52,354 nucleotides of DNA from Archangium sp. (GTDB lineage: Bacteria > Myxococcota > Myxococcia > Myxococcales > Myxococcaceae), in assembly GCA_016793585.1 (NCBI GenBank), contig JAEUJR010000636.1:1-52354 (forward strand). The letters are read 5' to 3'. The position numbers and the translations under genes are program-made. This document shows positions 22,300 to 29,666 of the stretch, piece by piece (within the stretch, counting starts at the first letter, position 1; each line of letters begins with the position of its first letter). The notes under the pieces are model-generated. The model made no database searches. It saw nothing but the letters and a program-made list of their open reading frames with translations, and was not told the origin of the DNA.

Positions 22300-24516
22300 T
22301 CAGAAGCACATGCCGTTTCCCTGCCTCACGGTGCCGGCGCAGCAGCCCGAGGCTGTCGTCGTGTACTCGCCGCGCGCAGCGCATGGCGTTCGACACCGAT
22401 AGGCGCCCTGGCTCGGAGCCACGCAGCGCGAGGCCGGGTTGCAGCAGCCGACACTCTGACAATCGTGGCCCGCCGGAATCGCACCATCTGCGAGACAGGC
22501 GGGCTCACAGAAGCGTGTGGTGCCCGACGCCGCTCCACCGAAGGGCCTCGTGCACGACCCTGAACAGCACCCCTGGCCTCCGACGGTGCAGATGAGGTTG
22601 TCAGCGAGACAGACGGGTGGCGCGCCGCACGTTCCGCTGTTGCAGGTCAGCCCGCTGCAGCACTGACTGTTGGCGGTGCAGGTGCTGCCCGTCTGACGGC
22701 ACGTCGGGGCCACGCCGCACGCCCCGCTGTTGCAGCTGAGCCCGCTGCAGCACTGGCTGTCTGCGGTGCAGCTGCCACCCGTCGGTCTGCAGGTGCCGGG
22801 CGTCGCGCAGAAACCGCTGCTGTTGCACGTGAGCCCGGAGCAACAGCCGCCCGACGTCGAACACAGCTGGCCCGCAGCCCCGCAGGTCGGCGCCGAGGTG
22901 CAGAAGCCGCCGCTGCACGACAGCCCTGCACAACACGGCGACGACGCCGAGCAGGTTTGATTCGAGACGCGGCAGGTGGTGCCACCGCCGCTCGACTGAC
23001 AGCGGCCGTTCGACCCGCAGGTCAGCCCGCTGCAGCACGCCCGGCCAGAGACGCCGCTGCAGAGCTCTGCGCTGCTCGCGCAGGTGCCGCCACCGGTGCC
23101 CGTGCAGACGCCGCCAGAACAGACGTTGGAGCAGCAGTCGGAGCCGCTCGTGCACGAAGCGCCGGGCAGCGAACAGTACAGATTGACCTCGACACACACG
23201 CCGTTCTCACACGTGAAGTCGAAGCCGCAGTCCAGGTTGTCGGCGCAGGGTCGGCCGGCGACACCACCACCGGCTCCGCCACCGCCAGCACCGCCACCCC
23301 CGGTGCCCGTGACACCGCCGCACGTTCCGTTGATGCAGTTGCCGACGCAGCAGGAGCCACTGGTTCGGCAGGTGTCTCCGGTCGCGATGCAGGCCCAGCC
23401 ACCACCAGTTCCGCCCGTGCCGCTGCACTGGTTGGAGAGGTAGCTCCAGGTGGCGCCCGAGCAGGCGCCGTCACTCGAGCCAGCGCCCGTACCGCTGCGG
23501 CAGCTGCCGTTGCACCAGCCACAGGCCGCCGCCAGGGTGCAGCTCGCGCACGTCGAGTTCACCGCGCAGGGGTCCAGGTTTCCGCCTCCGCCACCCGCGT
23601 TTCCACCTCCCGCCGCTCCACCGCCAGCGCCGGGGCAGGAGGCCGACGACCAGGCCCAGTTCGTGCCAAAGACGCACGCACCGTCGTTGGAGCCGTTCAC
23701 GGTTCCGGTGCGGCACGAACCGTTGCACCACCCGCATGCCGAGGCCGCGGTGCAGGTCGAGCAGGTCGAGTTCGTCGAGCAGGGGTCGGTGCCTGAGCCC
23801 CCACCCGCCTGGCAGAGTCCCGCGGTGCAGGTCGAGCCCGAGCAGCAGTCAGCCGATGCGGTGCAGCCCGTGCCCGCTGGCGCGCAGGATTGACGGCAGG
23901 ACGTCGCGCCCCCCGAGGGACCGCTTCGGCAGTTGGGGTACGCCGCACAGCACTGGGCGCGTGAGGTGCACGCGGCACCCGAAGCGCAAACGGGGGTCCC
24001 TCCACCTGATCCACCGCCCACGCCAGACACACCACCGCCCGACACCCCGCCGCCTGCGCCCGACATTCCGCCCGACATCCCGCCGCCTGCGCCTGACATC
24101 CCGCCGCCTGCGCCCGACATTCCGCCGCCTGCGCCTGACATCCCGCCGCCTGCGCCTGACATCCCGCCGCCCTCGGAGATCATTCCGCCAGCCGCTCCAC
24201 CGGCCGTGGCGGACTCGCCACTGCCGCCACCAGCTCCAGACTCACCACCATCGACGGCCAGCGAGTCGACGCCACCGTCCTCGAAAGTCCACGGAGCGGA
24301 GGGCCAGCAGTGGCCGCTGACACAGCGAGCGTTGGGGCCACACGACTGGCAAAGCGCGCCTGCGACGCCACAGAGGTCGTCGTCTCCGCCGCTCAGACAT
24401 GTGCCTTTGAACACGCACCCCGAACAGAACGGTTCGGTGATGGAGGAGCGTTGCGTGGTTTGTCCGCAGCCCTCAAAGAGCACCACTGCGACCAGCAGGA
24501 GAGCGTTCGTTTTCAT
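22300..24516 (-). CDS. Cys-rich lipoprotein with PSI-like domains and a cystine-knot-like array
   Basis: 738 residues. MKTNALLLVAVVLFEGC is a lipoprotein signal (Cys17). A first Cys cluster is followed by a Gly/Met/Ser linker (116-160). Two PSI-like domains follow (about 244-295 and 316-365; each has C-x5-C-x2-C, then CGWCNGSC). Then come about eight units with spacing C-x6-C-x5-CC-x3/4-C-x4/5-C (residues 374-399 and 448-661), the order found in inhibitor cystine knots. A few more Cys pairs close the protein. All features point to an extracytoplasmic, heavily disulfide-bonded surface protein. Adhesion, inhibitor or toxin-like roles are possible; none is shown. The start was set by the signal peptide, since the frame extends 66 codons upstream without sense. 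Confidence 0.8.
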   Translation of the reverse strand: MKTNALLLVAVVLFEGCGQTTQRSSITEPFCSGCVFKGTCLSGGDDDLCGVAGALCQSCGPNARCVSGHCWPSAPWTFEDGGVDSLAVDGGESGAGGGSGESATAGGAAGGMISEGGGMSGAGGGMSGAGGGMSGAGGGMSGAGGGMSGGMSGAGGGVSGGGVSGVGGGSGGGTPVCASGAACTSRAQCCAAYPNCRSGPSGGATSCRQSCAPAGTGCTASADCCSGSTCTAGLCQAGGGSGTDPCSTNSTCSTCTAASACGWCNGSCRTGTVNGSNDGACVFGTNWAWSSASCPGAGGGAAGGGNAGGGGGNLDPCAVNSTCASCTLAAACGWCNGSCRSGTGAGSSDGACSGATWSYLSNQCSGTGGTGGGWACIATGDTCRTSGSCCVGNCINGTCGGVTGTGGGGAGGGGAGGGVAGRPCADNLDCGFDFTCENGVCVEVNLYCSLPGASCTSGSDCCSNVCSGGVCTGTGGGTCASSAELCSGVSGRACCSGLTCGSNGRCQSSGGGTTCRVSNQTCSASSPCCAGLSCSGGFCTSAPTCGAAGQLCSTSGGCCSGLTCNSSGFCATPGTCRPTGGSCTADSQCCSGLSCNSGACGVAPTCRQTGSTCTANSQCCSGLTCNSGTCGAPPVCLADNLICTVGGQGCCSGSCTRPFGGAASGTTRFCEPACLADGAIPAGHDCQSVGCCNPASRCVAPSQGAYRCRTPCAARGEYTTTASGCCAGTVRQGNGMCF
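22534..23175 (-). repeat. Tandem array of cystine-knot-like units
   Basis: Seven consecutive units of about 30 residues (residues 448-661 of the lipoprotein), for example CRQTGSTCTANSQCC then SGLTCNSGTC. Spacing C-x6-C-x5-C-C-x4-C-x4-C is kept in most units, with small loop changes in others. The last two full units are very alike in DNA, suggesting recent duplication. A separate earlier copy lies at residues 374-399. Confidence 0.8.
24037..24171 (-). repeat. 21-bp tandem repeat coding GGGMSGA
   Basis: Units coding GGGMSGA repeat about five times, then decay into GGMSGAGGGVSGGGVSG. The array is the flexible linker near the N-terminus of the cystine-knot lipoprotein. Confidence 0.8.
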
Positions 24517-24734
24517 GGGCCGAGAGGTACCAAGCCGGCACACACCGCCCCACTCGGACCCAAGCCACCAGAACTGTTCGAGAATCCGAGAATGCGGCTC
24601 AATTCCACTCGGGTTTCGACTCGAGGCGGAACACGCAGCCTTCGACTCAGCGTGGCGACCGAGCCGTTGTTTGCCGGCCTGACGGGCGCTCCGCGTTCCT
24701 TGCTCCGCGCGCACGCTGATGGTCTCTAGCCTTC

Positions 24735-26231
24735 GTGAATCGCTCGCTGCTCTTCATCACCGTGCTCGTCATCGCGACGTGCGGGCTCATCTACGAGCTC
24801 ATCGTCGGCACGCTCGCGAGCTATCTGCTCGGCGACTCCATCACCCAGTTCTCGACCGTCATCGGCGTGTACCTGTTCGCGCTCGGCATCGGCGCGTGGC
24901 TGTCGGGCTTCATCGACAAGGGCGTCGCGACCCGCTTCGTCGAAATCGAGCTGGCCGTCGCCCTCACCGGCGGCATCTCGGCGCCGTTCCTCTTCGCCAC
25001 CTTCTCGTCAGGCGCCTCTTTTCGCGTCGCGCTCTACGGCATGGTGACCGTCATCGGCACGCTGGTGGGCCTCGAGATTCCGCTGCTCCTTCGCATCATG
25101 AAGGACCAGCTGCAGTTCAAGGACCTCGTCTCGCGGGTGTTGACCTTCGACTACCTGGGCGCGCTGTTCGCCTCGCTGCTCTTCCCCATCGTGCTGGTGC
25201 CGAAGCTGGGCCTGGTGCGCACGTCGCTCGCGTTCGGGTTGCTCAACGGCCTCGTCGGTCTGTGGAGCACGTGGCTGCTCGAGTCATCGCTCCCGTCCGT
25301 GATGCGGCTGCGGGTGAAGGCGGTGCTCGTCTCGGTGGTGCTGCTCGTCGGGCTCGCGATGGGCGGGCAGCTCACCGACCTGCTCGAGGAGCAGCTGTAC
25401 AACGACGAGGTCGTGCACGCGCAGTCGACGCCGTACCAGCGCATCGTCATCACGCGCGGGCATCGCGGGTTCTCGCTCTTCTTGAACGGCAACCTGCAGT
25501 TCGCAGCCGTCGACGAGTACCGCTACCACGAGGGCCTCGTCGTGCCGGTGATGCGCGCCGCGAAGGAGGCGAAGCGCGTGTTGATTCTCGGCGGCGGTGA
25601 CGGGCTCGCCGCGCGCGAGGTGCTGCGCTTTCCCGAAGTGGAGTCCATCACGCTGGTCGACCTCGACCCCGCGATGACGAAGCTGGCGGTGAACTACGGC
25701 GAGCTGGCGGCGCTCAACAAACACTCGCTCGAGAACCCGAAGCTGCGCGTCATCAACGACGACGCCCTGCGCTTCCTCGACGAGACGAAGGAGCTCTTCG
25801 ACGTCGCCATCATCGACTTCCCCGACCCGAACAACTTCTCGCTGGGCAAGCTGTACACGACGAAGTTCTACAGCCTCGTGAAGCGCCACCTCGCGGAGGG
25901 CGGCGTGGCGGTGATTCAGTCGACGTCGCCGCTGTTCGCGCGCAAGTCGTTCTGGTGCATCGACGAGACGGTGCGCGCGGCGGGCTTCGAGACGCGGCCG
26001 TACCACGTGTGGGTGCCCAGCTTCGGTGAGTGGGGCTACGTGCTCGCCTCCACCTCGTCGATGGAGCCGAAGCGCCCGCTGCCCGAGGGCCTGGCTTTCA
26101 TCTCAGAGACGTCGTTGCCGACGCTCTTCGTCTTCCCCGCAGACATGGACCGTGTGCCGAGCGAGGTGAACAAGCTCAACAACCAGGTGCTCGTGCACAC
26201 CTACGAAGAAGAGTGGCGCCGCTGGAACTGA
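24735..26231 (+). CDS. Membrane-anchored spermidine-synthase-like aminopropyltransferase
   Basis: 498 residues from a GTG. Residues 1-210 contain about six or seven hydrophobic segments (LLFITVLVIATCGLIYELIVG, VIGVYLFALGIGAWLSGF, VLVSVVLLVGLAMGG and others). Residues about 225-470 are the spermidine-synthase fold: DEYRYHEGLV (260-269), VLILGGGDGLAARE (282-295), VDLDP (308-312), NDDALRFL and DFPDP (361-365). Soluble enzymes of the family bind decarboxylated SAM; here DFPDP and YRYHE keep the general pattern but the polyamine specificity cannot be read. Membrane-fused homologues occur in many bacteria and several are of unknown substrate. It is divergent from the cystine-knot lipoprotein across 218 bp in which I see no clear site. 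Confidence 0.85.
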   Translation: MNRSLLFITVLVIATCGLIYELIVGTLASYLLGDSITQFSTVIGVYLFALGIGAWLSGFIDKGVATRFVEIELAVALTGGISAPFLFATFSSGASFRVALYGMVTVIGTLVGLEIPLLLRIMKDQLQFKDLVSRVLTFDYLGALFASLLFPIVLVPKLGLVRTSLAFGLLNGLVGLWSTWLLESSLPSVMRLRVKAVLVSVVLLVGLAMGGQLTDLLEEQLYNDEVVHAQSTPYQRIVITRGHRGFSLFLNGNLQFAAVDEYRYHEGLVVPVMRAAKEAKRVLILGGGDGLAAREVLRFPEVESITLVDLDPAMTKLAVNYGELAALNKHSLENPKLRVINDDALRFLDETKELFDVAIIDFPDPNNFSLGKLYTTKFYSLVKRHLAEGGVAVIQSTSPLFARKSFWCIDETVRAAGFETRPYHVWVPSFGEWGYVLASTSSMEPKRPLPEGLAFISETSLPTLFVFPADMDRVPSEVNKLNNQVLVHTYEEEWRRWN

Positions 26232-26238
26232 CGCAGAT

Positions 26239-26264
26239 CACTTCACTGACTCGAGGTTGAAGTG
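26239..26264. terminator. Stem-loop after the spermidine-synthase-like gene
   Basis: Perfect 7-bp arms cacttca and tgaagtg enclose a 12-base loop, starting 8 bp after the stop codon. No T-tract follows and the stem is short, so it may equally be an operator for the receiver gene 48 bp downstream. Confidence 0.25.
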
Positions 26265-26311
26265 GTGGGCGTCGTCGTTAGCGTTGAGACGGCACGTCTG
26301 CGAGGCCTCTC

Positions 26312-26728
26312 ATGAAATCGCTCGTCGTCGATGACGACTTCGCCCATCGGCTGTTGCTGCAGCGCTTCCTCGTCGACCTCGGAGAAGTGCACATCGCGGT
26401 GAATGGCAGCGAAGCCATCGAGGCCGTTCGTGCGGCGCTCGCGGCTGATCAACCCTACGACATCATCTGTCTCGACATTCTGATGCCAGGCGTCGACGGC
26501 CACGTGGCGCTCGCAGAGATTCGGCGGCTCGAGGGAGAGTTCCGCGTCGCGCGAACGCAGGCCTCGAAGGTGGCGATGACGTCGGCGCTCGACGCGAAGG
26601 AGCACGTGCTGGGCGCCTTCCGCGAGCAGGCCGACGCGTACCTCGTCAAGCCGGTGCGCAAGGAGAAGCTGCTCGAGACGGTGCGTGGCTGGGGGTTGCT
26701 CGGGCCGCAGTTGCAGACGGGGTCGTGA
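26312..26728 (+). CDS. CheY-like single-domain response regulator
   Basis: 138 residues, a lone receiver domain. The acidic pocket VVDDDF (Asp7-9), the phosphoacceptor Asp55 in CLDILMPGVDG, Thr90 in AMTSA and Lys113 in YLVKPV are all present in order. There is no output domain, so it likely works by protein-protein contact or phosphotransfer. No histidine kinase is adjacent. The C-terminal tail (LLETVRGWGLLGPQLQTGS) is short. The ATG has a weak gagg-type site nine bases upstream. Confidence 0.9.
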   Translation: MKSLVVDDDFAHRLLLQRFLVDLGEVHIAVNGSEAIEAVRAALAADQPYDIICLDILMPGVDGHVALAEIRRLEGEFRVARTQASKVAMTSALDAKEHVLGAFREQADAYLVKPVRKEKLLETVRGWGLLGPQLQTGS

Positions 26729-26744
26729 AGGTCATGATGGCGCA

Positions 26745-27155
26745 GTGACGCCAGACCGCCTCACCCGCATCGCCACGGCCGTGTTGATGTTCTGCGCGCT
26801 GCTGGTGCTGGCGCCGTCGAGGCTGCCGCTCATCTGGGAGCACGCCCGGCCAGTGGTGCGCGCGCTGTTCCTGGTGCCGCTCGTGATGCTGGCGCTGCAG
26901 GTGCTGGCGCTCGCGACCCAACGCGGCTGGTTGATGCTGCTCGGCGCCATCGTCGCCGCGCTCGCTGGCCTCGCCTCGCTCTTCGTCGGCGGCATCTCCA
27001 TCATCATCGCGACGTTCACCGGCAGCCTCGACGTCATCACCTCGTTCTTCGCGGTGGGCGTGTACGGCCTCGTGGTGGCCCTTCACCTCACGTTCACCTT
27101 TCGGCGCCGCCAACCCACCGAACTTGCAGCGCCGGCTCCGCCACGCACGCTCTGA
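26745..27155 (+). CDS. Small four-helix membrane protein
   Basis: 136 residues from GTG 26745. Four hydrophobic segments are visible: ATAVLMFCALLVLAPSRL, VVRALFLVPLVMLALQVLALAT, GWLMLLGAIVAALAGLASLFVGGISIIIATF and VITSFFAVGVYGLVVALHLTFTF, followed by a basic and Ala/Pro tail (RRRQPTELAAPAPPRTL). No family is recognised. It begins 16 bp after the receiver gene, so the two may be cotranscribed. A longer reading from upstream would overlap the receiver gene and adds a Cys/Arg-rich piece without sense. Confidence 0.65.
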   Translation: MTPDRLTRIATAVLMFCALLVLAPSRLPLIWEHARPVVRALFLVPLVMLALQVLALATQRGWLMLLGAIVAALAGLASLFVGGISIIIATFTGSLDVITSFFAVGVYGLVVALHLTFTFRRRQPTELAAPAPPRTL

Positions 27156-27199
27156 TGGGGTGGGTGCATCTCCTCCGCGTTCGCCTCGAGGAGCCGCCC

Positions 27200-28225
27200 A
27201 TGTTCGTCGTCAACAACCGCCCCGCCACCCCGCCCCGGCGCGCCACCGAGCCCACGGCCCCCACTGCTCCAGCGGGCGCGCCGACCTCGCCTCGGCAGGA
27301 CCCGTTCGCGACGAGCAGCTTCGAGCCGGCGGCTGCGGTGCGCTCTGGCGCGACGACCCCGTACTTTCCAACCATGGCCGAGCTCTCGCGGCCCACGACG
27401 GCGACGGTGCTGAACATCACCAACGGCGACCGCCAACCGCTGAACCCGCTGCAGATGTCGACCGAGCAGGGCGCCGCCTTCATTCAGGGCCGCCTGCAGG
27501 CGCTCGGCTACTCGGGCCCCGGGCAGGTGGCCAACACGACGTCGCCGACGAGCGGCCCCTATCGCATCGAGTACGGCACCGACGACCGCCGCCACTGGGA
27601 CATCGACGGCATGAACGTGGGCCTCGCGCAGCAGTGGTACGCGCAGTTCGGCCCCGAGGTCGCCGACCGAATGCTGGCCGCCGACATGAAGTACGCGCGC
27701 AAGACGTCGTGGGAGAACGACGACGGCCCCACGGTGCCGCAGAACCTGCTCACGCCCGTTCAGCAACAGCAGCAACCTGCGCTCTCGCCGATGCGCTTTC
27801 TGCCCGGCACCAACGTGGCGGCGCAGCTTCAACAGGTGCAGCCGCGGCAGGCCGCGCCCGCTGCGTGGACGCCAACGCGTGAAGACGTGAACCGGCCCAC
27901 GACGGCCACCTCGCTCAACATTCTCACCGGTGACCGCACGCCGCTGAACCCGGCCCAGATGTCGAACGAGCAGGGCATCGCCTTCGTGCGCGAGCGGCTC
28001 TCGGCGCTGGGCTACTCCGGCGCGGGCACCCTCTCGAACCAGACCGCACCCACGAGCGGTCCGTTCGGCATCGACTACGGCTCCGACGACCGCCGCCACT
28101 GGGACATCGACGGCATGAACGTGGGCCTCACGCTGCAGCTGTACGCGAACAACCCTCGCGAGGTGGCCGACCGCATGCTCGCCGACATGCTGCGCACGCA
28201 GATGCCGCGCACGAATCAGGACTGA
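27200..28225 (+). CDS. Duplicated-domain protein with FEP-motif N-terminus
   Basis: 341 residues; ATG 27200 has a strong site (gaggag) just upstream. There is no Sec signal. The N-terminus is Pro/Thr/Ala-rich (PATPPRRATEPTAPTAPAG) and contains QDPFATSSFEPAAAV. Two copies of a ~100-residue domain follow (63-162 and 231-330), roughly two-thirds identical. Both contain RPTTAT-LNI--GDR-PLNP-QMS-EQG, then ALGYSG, then SGP-I-YG-DDRRHWDIDGMNVGL, and end with EVADRMLA. A Gln-rich linker (VQQQQQPA) separates them. The conserved DDRRHWDID with Asp, His and Trp could be a binding or catalytic site; no family is recognised. The next co-oriented gene shares the FEP motif. Its stop abuts the convergent stop at 28226. 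Confidence 0.75.
   Translation: MFVVNNRPATPPRRATEPTAPTAPAGAPTSPRQDPFATSSFEPAAAVRSGATTPYFPTMAELSRPTTATVLNITNGDRQPLNPLQMSTEQGAAFIQGRLQALGYSGPGQVANTTSPTSGPYRIEYGTDDRRHWDIDGMNVGLAQQWYAQFGPEVADRMLAADMKYARKTSWENDDGPTVPQNLLTPVQQQQQPALSPMRFLPGTNVAAQLQQVQPRQAAPAAWTPTREDVNRPTTATSLNILTGDRTPLNPAQMSNEQGIAFVRERLSALGYSGAGTLSNQTAPTSGPFGIDYGSDDRRHWDIDGMNVGLTLQLYANNPREVADRMLADMLRTQMPRTNQD
27386..28189 (+). repeat. Internal domain duplication (27386-27685 and 27890-28189)
   Basis: Two ~300-bp segments encode homologous domains of the protein above. The block DDRRHWDIDGMNVGL is identical in both and the flanks have diverged, so the duplication is old but the core is under constraint. Confidence 0.85.
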
Positions 28226-29548
28226 TCAGCGCTTCTTCGGCGGCTTCGGCAGCGGCTGATCCTTCGGCGCCGTCTCGAGGAACGCCATCACCGCCGTCGG
28301 CAGCAACTGCGTCGACACGACGGGGTTCGCGTCGACCGCCTCGAGGCCGATGTGCTCGGCGCGCGGTTCGCCAGGTTGCGACTCGCTTCGATACAACGAC
28401 TCGGTCGTCGCGAGCACGTAGCTGCCGTTCGCGTCGACCTTCGCGGGCATCGAGAGCACGGCGTCGGGGTGCGAGACGAGCTTGGTGAGCACATCTCCCG
28501 GCACGTCGACGAGGAGCACGCGCTCGAACGAGGGCAGCGACTCCAACACGGCGGCGCGCGTCACCGTCGCAGGCAGGCCGCGCTGCAGGCTCTTCTTCGA
28601 GAACAACCCCGCGTCGGCCTTCGTGAGCGTCTTGAGCGCGGTGGCGACCATCAGCGTCGTCGCGTCGACGTCGGCGGGCTCCTTCAGCACGACGAGCGGC
28701 CTCGCGCGCAGCGTCTCGACCCGCGCCAGCAACGGTGAGCGCGCCTTCACCATCGACGGCTCCTCGGGCGCGTCGGCCGCGACGTCGACGAGCTGCGCCG
28801 ACAACGACCGCACCGCGCCGAGCTCGACCCGAAGCGAGGCGTACTGCTGCGCCGAGGGGTGGAGCAGCGTCGCCGTGCCCACCCGGCCGTCACGCGTGCC
28901 TTCACACGGCGCCGCGACGACGAGGTCGACCTTCCAGTCCGGGTGCTGCTCGAGCACGCGCCGCACCTCGGTCGAGCAGCCATTCACCAGCAGCACCACC
29001 ACCTGCGCCTGACCGCTCGCCGTCGCGATGGTCGTCTTCAACGCGCCTTCGAGTGGCAACGCCTCGAACGCGCCGTCGGCCTTCGACAGCGTCGAGATGC
29101 CGATGACCCCGAAGCGAACCTTCTCGCGCTCGAACGCGACGACCGTAGGCGCTGCGAAGTCGGTCGCGCGAACGTTGGCGAGCAACAACGCCGCTGCCGA
29201 TTGCTCCACCTGCTTCGAGAAGGCGTCGGAGCCGAAGGCGAGGTCGCGGGGGCCCGCGGTGAAGGCCGCTCCACCGGCTGCTTTGAACAGCGCCGCCGTC
29301 GCTGCACCTTCGAGCAACGCATCACTCGTGCTGGTGACCGACGAGAAGCCCGTCGAGAGCACCAGCGTTCGTTGCGGCCAGGCCTCAGCGGTGCGCCAGC
29401 GTTCGACGAAGCGCGGCGCCTGCTCGAAGAAGGGGCCGGTGGTGACGACGACGTGCGCCACTCGCGGAGGCAGGGCTGCAGCGTCGAAGGGCGCGGGCCC
29501 CGGGCTTTCACGGCACGAGCACAACAGCAGCAGCCACCACCAACGCAT
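28226..29548 (-). CDS. Pseudo-5'-nucleotidase (calcineurin-fold) lipoprotein, metal ligands lost
   Basis: 440 residues. MRWWWLLLLCSC is a short lipoprotein signal. The overall order matches the UshA/5'-nucleotidase family: an N-terminal metallophosphatase-like half and a C-terminal substrate domain (GLFSKKSLQRGLPATVTRAAVLESLPSFERVLLVDVPGDVL corresponds to the usual NSGGIR-to-GNTL region). The catalytic motifs are replaced. Where D-x-H is expected the text reads VVVTTGPFFEQ; GD becomes LVLSTGF; GNHEFD becomes AGPRDLAFG; the GHTH stretch becomes VVAAPCEG. Metal-dependent hydrolysis is therefore unlikely and a binding role at the cell envelope is inferred. It lies between two effector-like genes on the other strand. 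A start seven codons upstream is possible. Confidence 0.65.
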   Translation of the reverse strand: MRWWWLLLLCSCRESPGPAPFDAAALPPRVAHVVVTTGPFFEQAPRFVERWRTAEAWPQRTLVLSTGFSSVTSTSDALLEGAATAALFKAAGGAAFTAGPRDLAFGSDAFSKQVEQSAAALLLANVRATDFAAPTVVAFEREKVRFGVIGISTLSKADGAFEALPLEGALKTTIATASGQAQVVVLLVNGCSTEVRRVLEQHPDWKVDLVVAAPCEGTRDGRVGTATLLHPSAQQYASLRVELGAVRSLSAQLVDVAADAPEEPSMVKARSPLLARVETLRARPLVVLKEPADVDATTLMVATALKTLTKADAGLFSKKSLQRGLPATVTRAAVLESLPSFERVLLVDVPGDVLTKLVSHPDAVLSMPAKVDANGSYVLATTESLYRSESQPGEPRAEHIGLEAVDANPVVSTQLLPTAVMAFLETAPKDQPLPKPPKKR

Positions 29549-29666
29549 GGCTCCGACGGTAGCCCTCATGAACTCGCGAAGGGTCTGAATTCACGATGGG
29601 TGTGGTGTAACTCGTGCTGACAGAACCGGTCTGCACGGCCTGGTGCGCCCCCGCATCAGCGCTCAC

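Noticed and set aside
24517..24734. Promoter or operator in the 218-bp divergent gap
   Set aside because: No convincing -35/-10 pair or palindrome longer than chance was found by eye.
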